A DNA stretch of 64,000 bases from Benincasa hispida (taxonomy: Eukaryota > Streptophyta > Magnoliopsida > Cucurbitales > Cucurbitaceae): the NCBI RefSeq assembly GCF_009727055.1, contig NC_052357.1:5645589-5709588 (forward strand), read 5' to 3'. The notes beneath the pieces are model-generated. The model ran no database searches, had not been told where the DNA came from, and saw only the letters and a list, made by a program, of their open reading frames with translations. Below, one piece after another: positions 38,751 through 50,103 of the stretch. The first letter of the stretch is position 1. Each line of letters starts with the position of its first letter. The position numbers and the translations under genes were made by a program.

Positions 38751-40681
38751 TGTTGGGGTTGATGCCCTAAATCTCGTAATATCCTATAGTTTGTAATTAT
38801 AATGTATAAACATTTTATTATAAATATTTGATATTTTCTTTCAAAATTAGTTGCATTAACCATAAATCAATAAACTAACATCCAAGGTTATCTTGTAGCT
38901 TAAATGTATATATAAAAACATACAGATGTATCATTTTTTAAGTAATAACCTAAATGGTCTGTAGTAGATGGATAAGGCTGGATACCTCATTCTGGTAACA
39001 TTATGAGTATGAGCCGCTTTATAGGTGTTACAATTATTGTAAAGTGCTACAAATGATCTGATCCTTATCATTTATGTGAATACATGTAAGCGGGGATACT
39101 CTATACAAAGGAGTTTGTATAAGACTGGATCACGAAGTATTTAGTCTCATTATATAGTGTTATTCGTAATAAAGACTTACATTTCATCAGGATGACCATA
39201 GGTAACATGACCTAAATCCTGAGTGAGTTATGAACTCCTATCTTTGAGGATGGTTCTTTAATTTGTATGGGTGAGAGTGGCCAGATTGCCGACTCAACAA
39301 ATCTACCATTTTGAGGATTCATTTGATTGGGGAGCTGGGAACCTACACAAGATGGAATTCAGTTCTTCTCCAATGTCGAGACCAATAGATAAACTGCTCC
39401 CTTAAGATTTGATACCAGGGCTTGAACAATGTGGCGCTACACCTTCTCCTGGCCCAAGAGGGGTAAAATCATAGTTGAACTATGATTTATTGTTATTTAG
39501 AGGAATCAATGGTACTTAAGAAGTTAGATGTAACTATTGGGGCAAAACGGTAATTTTGGCCTAGTTGTACTTACGAGCAATTTGTGAAGGGTCATCGTAC
39601 TGTTGATTAGTTATATCGAATGGACACAGAAATATATCTGTAGTGCAAAGAGTGCAACTATCGCTTTTAAGTTGAATGTTGAATAGTTAACGGATGATGA
39701 ATAATTTAATTAAACAGTTTAATTAATTATTGACGTATCATTGAAGCTTCAAGCTACAGGTCCATGAAGTCCCCTCGGTAGCTCAATAGAACTAAATGTA
39801 AATCAGTTTTTGGATTAATTTGAATTGTTCAAATTAATTGAGTGAATTAATTATATATGATATAATTAGTTAATTTTAATTATATGTGATATAATTACTA
39901 TAATGTATTTGATACATTATAATATTAAGTATTTATGAGAGAAAATAAATATTTGAATATGATTCAAATATTAATTATATGAATTGGATTCATATAATTA
40001 AATTTAATGTAAATGTGGTTTATATCAAAAGTCATTGGTGAGAAAAAATTTGAATCTATAAACTATATTGTATTTGATACAATATTAAAACTATAGGTTA
40101 TATGTTATATTTGATATAACATATAGTTTAATATATGTTATATGATAAGGTAGTTATTATATTAATATATATTAAATTATTTATTTAATTAAATATATTA
40201 ATTAATATTAAATTATTTTTATATTAATTAAGGGAGAGAGTTGTGACTCCCTCCCCCTTTTCTCTCCTAATTGTGGAAGTGCGAGACTTAATGGTCAGTT
40301 CTTCTTCTTCGTGCAAAAACACACAGGGTTAAGGTTTGTACAATGTTCTCTATAGAATTCCCCTATCTCTCTTCCTCTCAATATCTTTCTTTTCCTCAAA
40401 ATTGAAAATAGCCAAAGCACTCATTCCTTCTAGGTTCTCTATCTGAGGATACCAAGGTCGCCGTTCATGGTAGTGTTTGGGGATTCCATTAAAGATCGTC
40501 TTCAAAGGTAAAAGTTTATGAAACCTTAATCTATTTATGTTTTTGTTTTTTTAGCATTTTGTATATTTTATAATTAAATGCATGATCGTTCTTATTCCCT
40601 CTGTAAAATTTTCAATTTTTAAAAATTGGGATTTGGGAGATCCGCTTCCGCTCAAAGAATCCTTTAGTTAGGGTTTCTTTA
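38751..40681 (+). repeat. LTR D inserted in LTR B (1931 bp)
   Basis: Starts TGTTGGGGTTGATGCCC and ends ...GGGTTTCTTTA, flanked by perfect GGAGG duplications (38746-38750 and 40682-40686). Removing D restores alignment of B with K's LTR. It is a solo LTR of the A/C/D/E family and carries an (AT)-rich middle and 'actccctccc' near its end. Confidence 0.8.
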
Positions 40682-41204
40682 GGAGGGAAGTAGGTTGCTA
40701 GATTTTTTTTATTTGTTGCAAAAATTCTAACACTCTCTCAAACCCTCTAAAAACACTCACTAAATTCATTTCAAGTCTGAGTTCCACCAGTCTCAATCCA
40801 AGTTAGAGAATAGTAAAGAAATCTCTTAGTGGTCTACTGTTGATTTGAAAGCTCAGTTCGTGGAGAGGAGCAAGGATCAAGTGGATTTTTTCAAAGATAT
40901 TAGTTCTTGAAACCCTCTTCTTTTAAATATGTTTTAGCATACTTTTGAAACTCGAATTAAGTGTAATTAGAGTGCTTATTGATTTTGATTGCTTCTGTGT
41001 TATGCTTGTACATTCCATCAATATAATATATATATATATGATAAAGTGATTATTATATAATTATATATTTTTAATTAAATTAAAATTGTATTAATTTAAT
41101 TTGAATTTAATAAATAAGGGAGTTATAACTCCCTCCCCTGTTTTTCCTCTCTTTACAGAACGTGAGAGTGGGAAGTTTTTACGAGATCATTTTCGTAAAT
41201 ATTG

Positions 41205-42470
41205 AAGTCCTTGGAAGATAGCTTAAACCGTTGACCCATAGGAGTAGTTATCGATTTAGCATTAGACATATTAAACATGTCAAGTACCTTTCGAGTATAA
41301 TGACATTGAATAAGAATAATTCCTCCCTACTTCTCTATCTTTTGATCTCCATACTTAGGATTCTTTTAGCTGAACCTAGGTCCATTTCAAATTTAGCCTT
41401 CGATTGATCCTTAATTTCATTCAGCTCTGACATACTTTTCCCTGCCAACATCATGCCATCTACATATAACAATAAGTAGATTAGACTACCATTGATAAGC
41501 TTCTTGTAATAAACACAAGCATCATAAAGGCTTCTCACAAAACTTATTTTGCTGATGAAGACATCAAACCTCTTATACCAGCACCTATGAGATTGCTTTA
41601 GTCCATATAGTGATTTATTCAGCTTACAAACAAGTTTTGTCTTCCCTCGAACCTCAAAACCTTAGGACGCTCCATATAGAGTTCCTCCTCCAAGCTTCCA
41701 TATAGGAAAGTTGTAGTATCCATTTGTTCTAATTCAAGGTCTTCACAGGCCACAATAGAAAGAAGAACACTAATTGATGCGTGCTCCCTCTTTCTGCTTA
41801 AAACCCTTGGCAACAAGCCTGGCTTTATATTTCACTTCTCAATTGTTTTCTCCCAAGTTTTTCTTTTTATAAACCCACTTACAAGGAATGACTCCTTTGT
41901 TAAGTGTTTTATCAGTCAGCTTCCACGTATTATTTTTATAAAGTGAGTCAATTTCACTCTTCATAGCTGCAAGCCATTCATTTTTCTCTTCATTGTTAAA
42001 GGCTTCCTCAAAGGTGTTAGGTTCTTCACTGTCATCATCAATAGAATGATTAGAAATGCAATGAGCCTTTGCAAATCTATAAGGGAGTCTAGTGGTCCTT
42101 CTTTCTTTGTCTCTTAAAAAAATATAGTCTTCTAGATTCTCAGTCCGCCTTTCAGTTCTTACTTTAGAGGTGCTTGAAACATCTGAGGGTTTTCATTGTT
42201 CATCTGTTGTTACAGAGGTTTCAATTCTAGAATGAACTTCAACATTTGATCTAGAAGAAGGGTAAAACTGATCTTCCTTGGTTGTTTGCCTTACTGTTTC
42301 ATAATCCATATAGGACTCATTCTCCTTCAAGATTACATCTCTGCTAATTAGACTTCTATTGGAGCTTAAATCCAAAAACTTGAAGCCTTTTACTCCTTCA
42401 GGATACCTTATGAACATGCATGTCATAGCTCTAGGTTCCAACTTGGTTACTTATTATGAACATAGGTAGT
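41205..42470 (-). pseudogene. Copia reverse transcriptase remnants (element P)
   Basis: Minus-strand pieces in RT order: MEPRAMTCMFIRYPEGVKGF and NRSLISRDVI (linker, near 42330-42440); ASISVLLSIVACEDLELEQM then TTTFLYGSLEEELYMERP (41650-41790); LLLYVDGMMLAGKS (41440-41490), where the YVDD box has become YVDG; and DLGSAKRILSMEIKR (41340-41390), then a FKLSSKD-like end near 41220. Many stops and frameshifts occur. The loss of an active-site Asp alone would kill activity. Confidence 0.85.
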
Positions 42471-42479
42471 GCATACAAA

Positions 42480-43560
42480 AGGCTTTAGGATTGAAAAATT
42501 AGGGGGGGTGTTCCTCTCCATTTTTCTTCAAGAGTTTGCATATCAATAGAAACACTGGGGCTTCTGTTGATTATAAAGGTTGCTACGGCTAGAGCTTCTG
42601 CCCAAAAATCTTTTGCTACTTTTGCTTCAGACAACATGCACCTAACCCTTTCTATCAATGTTCTATTCATTCTCTTTGCAACTTCATTATGTTGAGGAGT
42701 ATAGGTTGTTATCCTGTGTCTTCTTATTCCACACTCAACAAAAAAAGAGTTAAAATTATTTTCTAGAAATTCTAGGCCATTATCAGTTGTGAAGAATTTA
42801 ATTCTCCTATAAGTTTCAGCTTTTATTTTGGTCTTCCAGTTTTTAAAACATTTAAAGGTCTGATATTTATATTTAAGAGAATAAGTCTACACTTTTCTAG
42901 AAAATTCATCAATAAGAGATAGAAAATACTTGAAACTTCCCCAGGAAGGAGTTGTTGCAGGGCCCCATAGGCCTCCATGAATATAATCAAGGATGACGTT
43001 GGTAGAATGAACTCCTCTTGTGAACTTCATTCTCTTGGACTTCCCAAGTACACAATGTTCACAAAAACCAAGTCTTTTAGTAGCTCTAGACTGAATCAAA
43101 CATCGCTTCAAGAGTTCATTTAAACCTCTTTCACTAATGTGTGAAAGTCTTCGATGCCACAACTCAAATTCACTGTCCTTCTCAATTTCTGATAGTAGGG
43201 CATACTTGGGTTGATTGACCTTCTTCAAAACATATAGTCCATCAATTTTCTTTCTAACAAGGATTGTTCTCCCCTATTTCTCTATCTACAAAGCATTTCT
43301 TTCTCCAATGAATGTACAACCCTAGTCATTAGGCATGCCAAAAGAGATGAGATTTTTCTTAAGTTTTGGAACATGCCTAACATCTCTTAAAACTACTTCC
43401 CTGTTGTCTGAGAGTTTAACACTAAACCTCTACCAATGATCTCACACCCATTGTTATTCCCCATGTAAATTGAGTCTCCTTCCCCTAATTTGTAATCAAC
43501 AAATTAACTCCTTTTGGAAGTCATATAAAAGGTACATCCTCAGTCTAAGAACCTGTCTCC
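42480..43560 (-). pseudogene. Copia protease/integrase remnants (element P)
   Basis: Minus-strand order: a much-decayed protease region (43480-43560), then GAG-pre-integrase with WHRRLSHISERGLNELLK and CEHCVLGKSKRMKF (43050-43170), the HHCC-type zinc site, then LDYIHGGLWGPATTPSWGS and FLSLIDEFSRKV, the first catalytic region (near 42890-43000), and further on RVRCMLSEAKVAKDFWAEAL and TFIINRSPS (42530-42650). Stops separate the pieces. Integrase would insert element cDNA, but this copy is dead. Confidence 0.85.
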
Positions 43561-43744
43561 TCCTTAGTTTCAGAGTCCATGACTTTCTTGTTTGTATCAG
43601 CAAGAACCTCAGTGTAATAGGTTTTCTCTCCAGCAGGTCTTTGATTTTTCCCATGCTCCCTTGACTTCCTTTGATCATCACTTATGAAATCTCTATTTAT
43701 GATTGAATCATCTCTGCCATATGACTTATATCTTCTGTACATTT

Positions 43745-43859
43745 ATTCTCTGATGTTTTCCCCTTTCAGGACAATTTCTCTTGAAATGCTCTTCCTTATG
43801 GTAGACAAAGCATTTCAATGCTCTCTTCTCTCTATGCACTTTCTGATTCTTGTTGAAAG
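43745..43859 (-). pseudogene. Copia gag zinc-knuckle fragment (element P)
   Basis: The minus strand reads KVHREKRALKCFVYHKEEHF then KRNCPERGK, a CX2CX4HX4C nucleic-acid-binding knuckle with the second Cys changed to Tyr. It is the C-terminal part of gag, cut from the rest by LTR E. Confidence 0.75.
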
Positions 43860-45822
43860 TGAAAGAACAGTGAAGTTCCATTGCGGAAGTGGGGATGGTT
43901 CTCAATTTTTATTTTTTTTTTTTAAAAAAAACAAAATTTATAGAACCCAATATTATGCAAAACACAAAAATTTTACAGCATGCAAAATAAAATAGAAGAT
44001 AAAAGGGTTAGGAAAATCTTATTCTTGAAGAACAATTTCTTCATGGAATCTTTCGAACCGTCACGAACCTTCTTGAAAACATGATTTCCAAAAATTGTAG
44101 CAAATCAAATGGCCACCACCACAAGAATACCTATGTATTCTCTGTAGGGCAAGAAAATACTAAAAAGTGTGTGAGCTTTGAGATTTTTGAAAGAAGGAGA
44201 GAAGATTTAGAGATGAGAAATTCTTTTGTAGGGAGATCTGAAAAAGAAAACCACACTAACCTTCTCTGTGAAGAAGAAGAAGATCAATCGTTGAAAAAAA
44301 AACATCACTCACCACAATCTGATGAGAGAAATAAGGGGAGGGATGTTATTTCCTTCCCTTTAAGTTTAAAATTAAAAAATAATTTTAATTTAAATAAATA
44401 TATATTATACATATAATAACTAATTTATTATATATATAAAACTATATGTTATATCATATATAACACATAACATGTAGTTTTTATATTGTATCAAATATAG
44501 TATAACCTATAGTTTTTAATTCTCTCATCAATACATGGTATTTAATATAAATCACATTTATACTAAATTTAGTTATATGAATCTCATCCATATAATTAAT
44601 ATTTGAATCATATTCAAATTTAATTCCTCTCTAAATAAACTTTATACTATAATGTATCAAATACATTATATTAATTATATCATATATAAATAATTTAAAT
44701 TAGTTATATCACATATAATTAATTCCCTCAATTAATTTAAAAAATTCAAATTAATCCAAAATTAATTCACAATAATCCTTGTTGAGCTACAGATGGGATC
44801 TTATGGACTTATAGATTGAAACTTCAATGGCACTTGAATAATTAATTAAACTCCTTTAATTAAATTATTCAACATCCATTAACTGCCGGTCATTCCACTA
44901 AAATTGACAGCTGCATTCTTCGCACTACATATATATTTCTGTGTCCATTGGATATAACCAATCAACAATGCGATGACCCTTCACAAATTGCTCGTAAGTA
45001 CAATTGGGCCAAAATTACCGTTTTGTCCCTATAGCTACATCTAACTCCTTAAATACCATCGATCCCTCTAATGAACAATAAGTCATAGTCCAACTATGAC
45101 CAAATCCCTCTCGGGCCAAGGGAGGGTGTGCCTCTACATTGTTCGAGTCTCGAAATCAGCCCTTAAAGGAGCAATTTACCCACTTACCCAGACGTTAAGG
45201 AAAGATGAATTTCGTCTTGTGTAGTTGTGTTCCCAGCTCCCCAATCAGACGAATCCCCAAAATGGTAGGCTTATTGAGTTGGTGATCTTGCCATTTTCAC
45301 TCATACAAATCAAAGGACCGCTTTCATAGGCTGGAGTTCACAACTCACTCAGGATTCAGGTCATGTCACCTATGGTCATCCGAGTTAAATGTAAGTCTTT
45401 ATATTAACGGTGTTATATAATGAGACTATTCATTTCGTGGTCCGGTCTTATACAAACTCCTTTGTATAAAATACCCTTGATCACATGTCTCCGCATGAAT
45501 GATCAGGATCAGATCATTTATAGCACTTTACAACAATTGTAACATCTACAATGCGGGTTTTATTTGTAGTGTCACCAAAATAAGGTACCAAACCTTATCC
45601 ATATACTACAGACCATTTAGGTTATCACTTAAACATGATCCATCTGTATGTTTCTACATATATGATTAAGCTACAGATGATAACATTGGATGTTAGTTTA
45701 TTGGTTTGTGGGTTAATGCTACTAAATGTCGAATAAAACATCTCATATTTTATTAAATAAATAAAATATTTGTACATTACAAATACAAACTACATAACCT
45801 ATTTAGGACATCAACCTCAACA
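43860..45822 (-). repeat. LTR E inserted in P gag (about 1.96 kb)
   Basis: Element sense starts TGTTGAGGTTGATGTCC at 45822 and carries the A/C/D/E family block order to a 'cacttccgcaatgg' end region near 43880. The lower boundary (TG at 43860) is approximate, since no clear duplication was found (GAAAG versus AAAAT). The 111-residue frame at 44081-44416 within it has no known motif. Confidence 0.65.
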
Positions 45823-46367
45823 AAAATAGCTCTTCTTAAACTATTCCTGCCTTTAGAGAACAGAGACTCAACACCATGAACACTCTTTCCTTCTACTTGA
45901 AACTCTAATTCTCTACTTAGGGCTATAATGATAGTGTCTAATATCACAGTCTCTCTTCCATACTTCAGAGCTTTTTTTACCTCTTTATAGGTAACATGTA
46001 GTAAGGCAGCTTCACTTTCAGCTCCTAATTTCTCCCCAGATTGATTAAATTCATTTGTAAGTTTCTTGAATTCATATAGATTCTCATTCAAGGACTTGGA
46101 GTGATTCATTTAAAAGGAGAAAAGCCTTTCCCGAATATACAGTTTGTTAGGAAGGTTCTTCTTGTCATAGAGAGCCTTTAATTTCTCTGAAACTTCATGT
46201 GCAATATTTTCATTTATGACTTGTTTGAGGGCACTGTCAGAAATATTAAGTATTAGAGTTCCATGAGCAATTTCTTCCATATTCTACTTATCTTCAGCAC
46301 TTAAAGAGGGAGGCAGAAACTTTGGATTATCCAAAGCTTTCAGGGCCTTTTGTGGTTTTTTGTCCAT
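45823..46367 (-). pseudogene. Copia gag N-terminal part (element P)
   Basis: The minus strand from ATG at 46365-46367 reads MDKKPQKALKALDNPKFLPP, then IAHGTLILNISDSALKQV, then KLKALYDKK..NKLYIRERLF, then NLYEFKKLTNEF and later ILDTIIIALSRELEFQVEG. This is the standard copia gag (UBN2-like) order. Stops occur after SAEDK and before MNHSKSLNENL. It starts 180 bp downstream of the PBS, as expected, and is cut at 45823 by LTR E. Confidence 0.8.
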
Positions 46368-46546
46368 AGTGCAAAATTTTCAACTCTATCGAACTTCTCA
46401 TTTTCGAATATAGCAGTGGCCATCCCAAGAACTTTAAGAATCGGACTTGTACTGTCTCAAGAATTTCAAGAAACTAATCTATTATTTCTCAAGAGCTTCA
46501 AGAAACTGATATGAGATTTCAAGAAATTCCAAGAAGCTATCCTAAT

Positions 46547-46558
46547 GCTCTGATACCA
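46547..46558 (-). other. Primer-binding site of element P
   Basis: Exact TGGTATCAGAGC on the minus strand, pairing with initiator tRNA-Met, two bases inside the 5' LTR end at 46561. Confidence 0.9.
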
Positions 46559-46560
46559 GT

Positions 46561-46691
46561 TGATAAAACAGGCCCAAGAGAAAAAGAAGATTTTCCAGAC
46601 CCAACGACAAGCCTTTAATTCAGTTGATCTGAAATACTTTTTTTTTTAAAAAAAAAAGTTGTCGTGCGTGGTTAGGTTTGTGCCATGTCGT
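46561..46691 (-). repeat. 5' LTR of element P, PBS-side part
   Basis: Starts TGATAAAAC next to the PBS (element sense ...GTTTTATCA) and runs 131 bp to the point where element Q is inserted. The rest is at 63453-63969, giving a total of about 640 bp. Confidence 0.75.
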
Positions 46692-49600
46692 TGATAACGG
46701 GCAGAAATGCACTCTGCCCGTTATCATAGTGCTAAGTTCTTAAACAATTTTGGATTGCATTGATAGAATGTGTTAAATTGCGTCCATTAAGCATAAATTC
46801 CATAATATTACGGTCGAATGCGTCCAACGCATTAGAGCAGTTGATCTTTATGTTTTTGTGCAGAATATGCGTTAATGCTATGCAGAGATTGCGATCATAG
46901 GAATATATTGGTCGAGCGCAACTTCACCGCAAGACTTTGCATTGATCGTGCTCGCAAACATTCGCCCAAGAAGAATCACCGCAACTTGGTTAGCGCAATA
47001 TGGTGGGCATATCCAGGTGAAAGGACAATTAAGATCAATGTAACAGAAAGCTGACGACAGTCAGATCCAAATTAAGTTGACAGCTGATAACGGTCACAAA
47101 GTACATCCAGCTTTATCGATGACAATTATTTGGTGCATCAGTAAGGAATTAAAGTTGTCCAATCTGTACAATCGGGAGAGAGAAGCCGCCTTTCACATTT
47201 GATGCCCTATAAATATCAAGTGCATTCTTCAGAGAAGTGGTTAAGCAGTCGATTAGTTGATCAGTCAACAAGTTCACCAGTTGTTCTTGTTCATAGTTTT
47301 CTTTTCCATTTTCCGGTGGAGCAAGAGAAGAGTGGTGGCGCCGAAGATCACCCAGGGTAGCTCGAGAGAGAACCTTGGGGCGTAAGAGTAGAGAGCAGGC
47401 CGACACTCGCGAGAGCAAAAATATCTTTAGAGCATGAGTAGAAATAGTGTAACCGCATGGCAGCAAGAAATTGCTACCAAGCTCTTTACTATACTCGCAA
47501 CATTATTTTATACTTCATCTCATATCTATCCAATGGAAGTTCTATTTCTACATCTGCTCACTCTCTTAATACGCATGAGTAACTAAACTAGTTGAATGGG
47601 TTGAGAAGAACTAAGTTGACATGACTTAGGAAGTCCATTGCTTGCGATTGTCTTGTTTTATGTTGTGTAAAATACCCTTTAGAGTTACTCGAGAGAGAAT
47701 CTAAAGAAAGAACCTAATGTCTCGAGAGAGCTAGGTTAGAATCTGGACCCGAAAGAGCAAGAGTAGGCTTGCATAAACAAGAGATAGGGACTTTTGTCAA
47801 CTTGCATCGAATGCATCCTAGGAATGAGAGTGATATTATGTGGTCGCATATTTGTGTGAATGTCATGTTGTCATCGCATAAATAGAGATAGAGGTTTATG
47901 TGTAATCTTGTCGAATTATTGCATATTTATCGCATGCGTTTTAGCCTTAGAAGCCGAGGCATTCACGCTGAGAGGTGGTTTGCTATTGTATGCATGTTGC
48001 GTGATCGCAAGGCATGAACGCATTCTAGGGAGTGTTACCGAAACTTTTCTCCACCTGTTCACCGCATATTCATCGTATTTCCCGTTTACCAACTCTTTTC
48101 AAACTTTGTCGCATTCGTTATTTATTTTCATCTATGCAAACAATAAACATAATAATTTATTTATTTAACTGGTTACCGAAAGTCTTCATAAAAATCACCA
48201 ACACAACTATTTTCACAAGTCTCTTTGTTCGACCCTGGACCTAATAGGAAACTTAGAGGAATTTACACTTGAATTCCGCTGGGGAAATGATAACGGGCAG
48301 AAATGCACGTTATCATAGTACTAAGTTATTAAACAATGTTGGATTGGGTTGATGGAATATGTTAAATTGCGTTCATTAAGCATAAATTCTATAATATTTC
48401 GGTCGCATGCGTCCAACGCATTAGAGCAATTATCTTTACATTTTTGTGCAAAATATGCGTTAACACAATGCAGAGATTGCGATCATAAGAATATATTGGT
48501 CAAGCGCAACTTCACCGCAATACTTTACATTGATCGTGCTTGCAAACATTCGCCTAAAAAGAATCACCGCAACTTGGTCAGCCCAATATGGTGGGCGTAT
48601 CCGGGTGAAAGGACAATTAAGATCGATAGGACAGAAAGCTGATGACAGTCGGATCCAAATTAAGTTGACAGCCGATAATGGTCAAAGTATATCCAGCTTT
48701 ATCGGTGACAATTATCCGGCGCATCAGTCAGGAATTAAAGTTGTCCCATCTTTACAACCAGGAGAGAGAAGCCGCCTTTCACCTTTTATGCCCTATAAAT
48801 ACCAAGTGCATTCTTCAGAGAAGGGGTTAAGCAGTCGTTTACTTCATCGCTATTACAAGTTCACACCTCAGTTTATAGTTTTCTTTTCCATTTTATAGCG
48901 AAGCAAGAGAAAAGTGGTGATGCCGAAAATCGCCCAGGGAAGCTCGAGAGAGAACCTTGGGGCGTAAGAGCAGAGAGCGGGCCGACTCTCGTGAGAGCGA
49001 GAATATCTTTAGAGCATGAGTAGAAACAGTGTAACCGCCTGACAGCAAGAGATTGCTCGAGGCTCTTTACTATACTTTCATTGTTATTTTGTACTTCATC
49101 TCATATTTATTCAATGGAAGTTCTATTTCTATATCTGCTCACTCTCTTAATACGCATGAGTAGCTAAACTAGTTGAATCGGTTGAGAAGAATTAGGCTAA
49201 CATGACCTAGGAAGTTCATTGCTTGTGATTGTCTTATTTTAAGCTGTGCAAAATACCTTTTAGAGTTACTCGAGAGAGAATCTAAAGAAAGAACCTAATG
49301 TCTCGAGAGAGCTAGGTTAGAATCTGGACTCGAAAGAGCAAGATTAGGCTTGCATAAACAAGAGCTAGGAACTTAGAGATAAGCTTTGTTTGTCAACTTG
49401 CATCGCATGCATCCTAGGAATGAGAATGATATTATGTGGTCGCATATTTGTGTGAATGTCAGGTTGTCATCGCATAAATAGATATAGAGGTTTATGTGTA
49501 AACCCTATAGATTACAAAGCATGAACGCATTCTAGAGAGTTTTAGCCGAAACCCTTCTCAACCCGTTCACCGCATATTCATCGTATTTCCCGTTCACCAA

Positions 49601-49933
49601 CTCGTTTCAAATTCTACTGCATTCGTATTTATTTTCATCAACGCAAACAACAAACCCCGCGATTTATTTATTTAACTGGTTACCGCAAGTTTTCATAAAA
49701 ATCACCAGCGCAACTATTTTCACAAGTCCCTGTGTTCGACCCTGGACTTATCAGGAAACTCAGGGGAATTTACACTTGAATTCCACTAGAGAAACTTGAG
49801 TGCACAATCTAATCCATCAACGCATATTATCCATATTTCCATTACAAAAATTAACGCATCAGGAAACTTGAGTGCACAACACAATCCTTCAACGCATATC
49901 ATCCATATTTCCACTACATAAAATAACGCATCA
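46692..49933 (+). repeat. 5' LTR of Q (46692-48287 and 49867-49933) with nested solo LTR
   Basis: Starts TGATAACGGGCAG and ends ...AACGCATCA. It aligns along its whole length with the 3' LTR at 61796-63452, with scattered substitutions and small indels. The insertion at 48288-49861 accounts for the apparent tandem LTR arrangement. The opening bases form a perfect hairpin (see findings). Confidence 0.9.
48288..49861 (+). repeat. Solo LTR of Q family inside Q's 5' LTR (1574 bp)
   Basis: TGATAACGGGC...AACGCATCA flanked by perfect GGAAA duplications (48283-48287 and 49862-49866). Removing it restores the continuous end of the outer LTR. It lacks about 100 bp (near 49500) that Q's two own LTRs share, and differs from them at many sites where they agree, so it is a separate family member. 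Confidence 0.9.
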
Positions 49934-49939
49934 AGTTTT

Positions 49940-49957
49940 TGGCGCCGTTGCCGAGGA
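49940..49957 (+). other. Primer-binding site of Q (tRNA-Asp)
   Basis: TGGCGCCGTTGCCGAGGA is complementary to the 3' end of plant tRNA-Asp except for one base. It lies six bases after the LTR end. This primer choice is typical of Athila elements. Confidence 0.85.
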
Positions 49958-50103
49958 CTTTGGAAAAATAGTTGTTAACGATAATTTTTGTGATTTCTTT
50001 GCAGAATTCTCAATCTCTGGCAAACTACGACCCGGAGATAGAGAGAAAATTTTGAAGGAGACTACGAGACCGCCAGTAGCAACCACAATTCAATAAAGAA
50101 GAG

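Larger units (their letters stand above)
35081..41020 (+). repeat. Solo LTR B (copia, K/F/H type) interrupted by C and D
   Basis: Starts TGTTGGGCTGTATATCC (35081) and ends ...CATTCCATCA (41020), the same ends as the K and F LTRs. Pieces 35081-35981, 38030-38745 and 40682-41020 sum to about 1.95 kb, matching F's 1961 bp LTR. Flanks GTATA / ATATA are a near-match target duplication in AT-rich DNA. No PBS or internal region follows, so it is a solo LTR. Confidence 0.75.
33764..41200 (+). repeat. LTR A inserted in P pol (interrupted by B)
   Basis: Starts TGTTGGGATTGGTATCC at 33764 inside the RNase H frame. It runs to 35080, resumes at 41021 after insertion B and fades near 41200, where P's RT sequence returns. 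It has the A/C/D/E family block order ('gtggagatatgtgaac', 'gtttgtataagac', 'tgagagtggtcagat', 'ggggattcgtttgatt', 'cacagaaatatatctgtagtg'). Its 3' end and adjacent P sequence seem deleted together. Confidence 0.7.

Noticed and set aside
46692..49933. Two tandem Athila elements or a duplicated 5' LTR
   Set aside because: GGAAA duplications and reappearance of the outer LTR end show a nested solo LTR.
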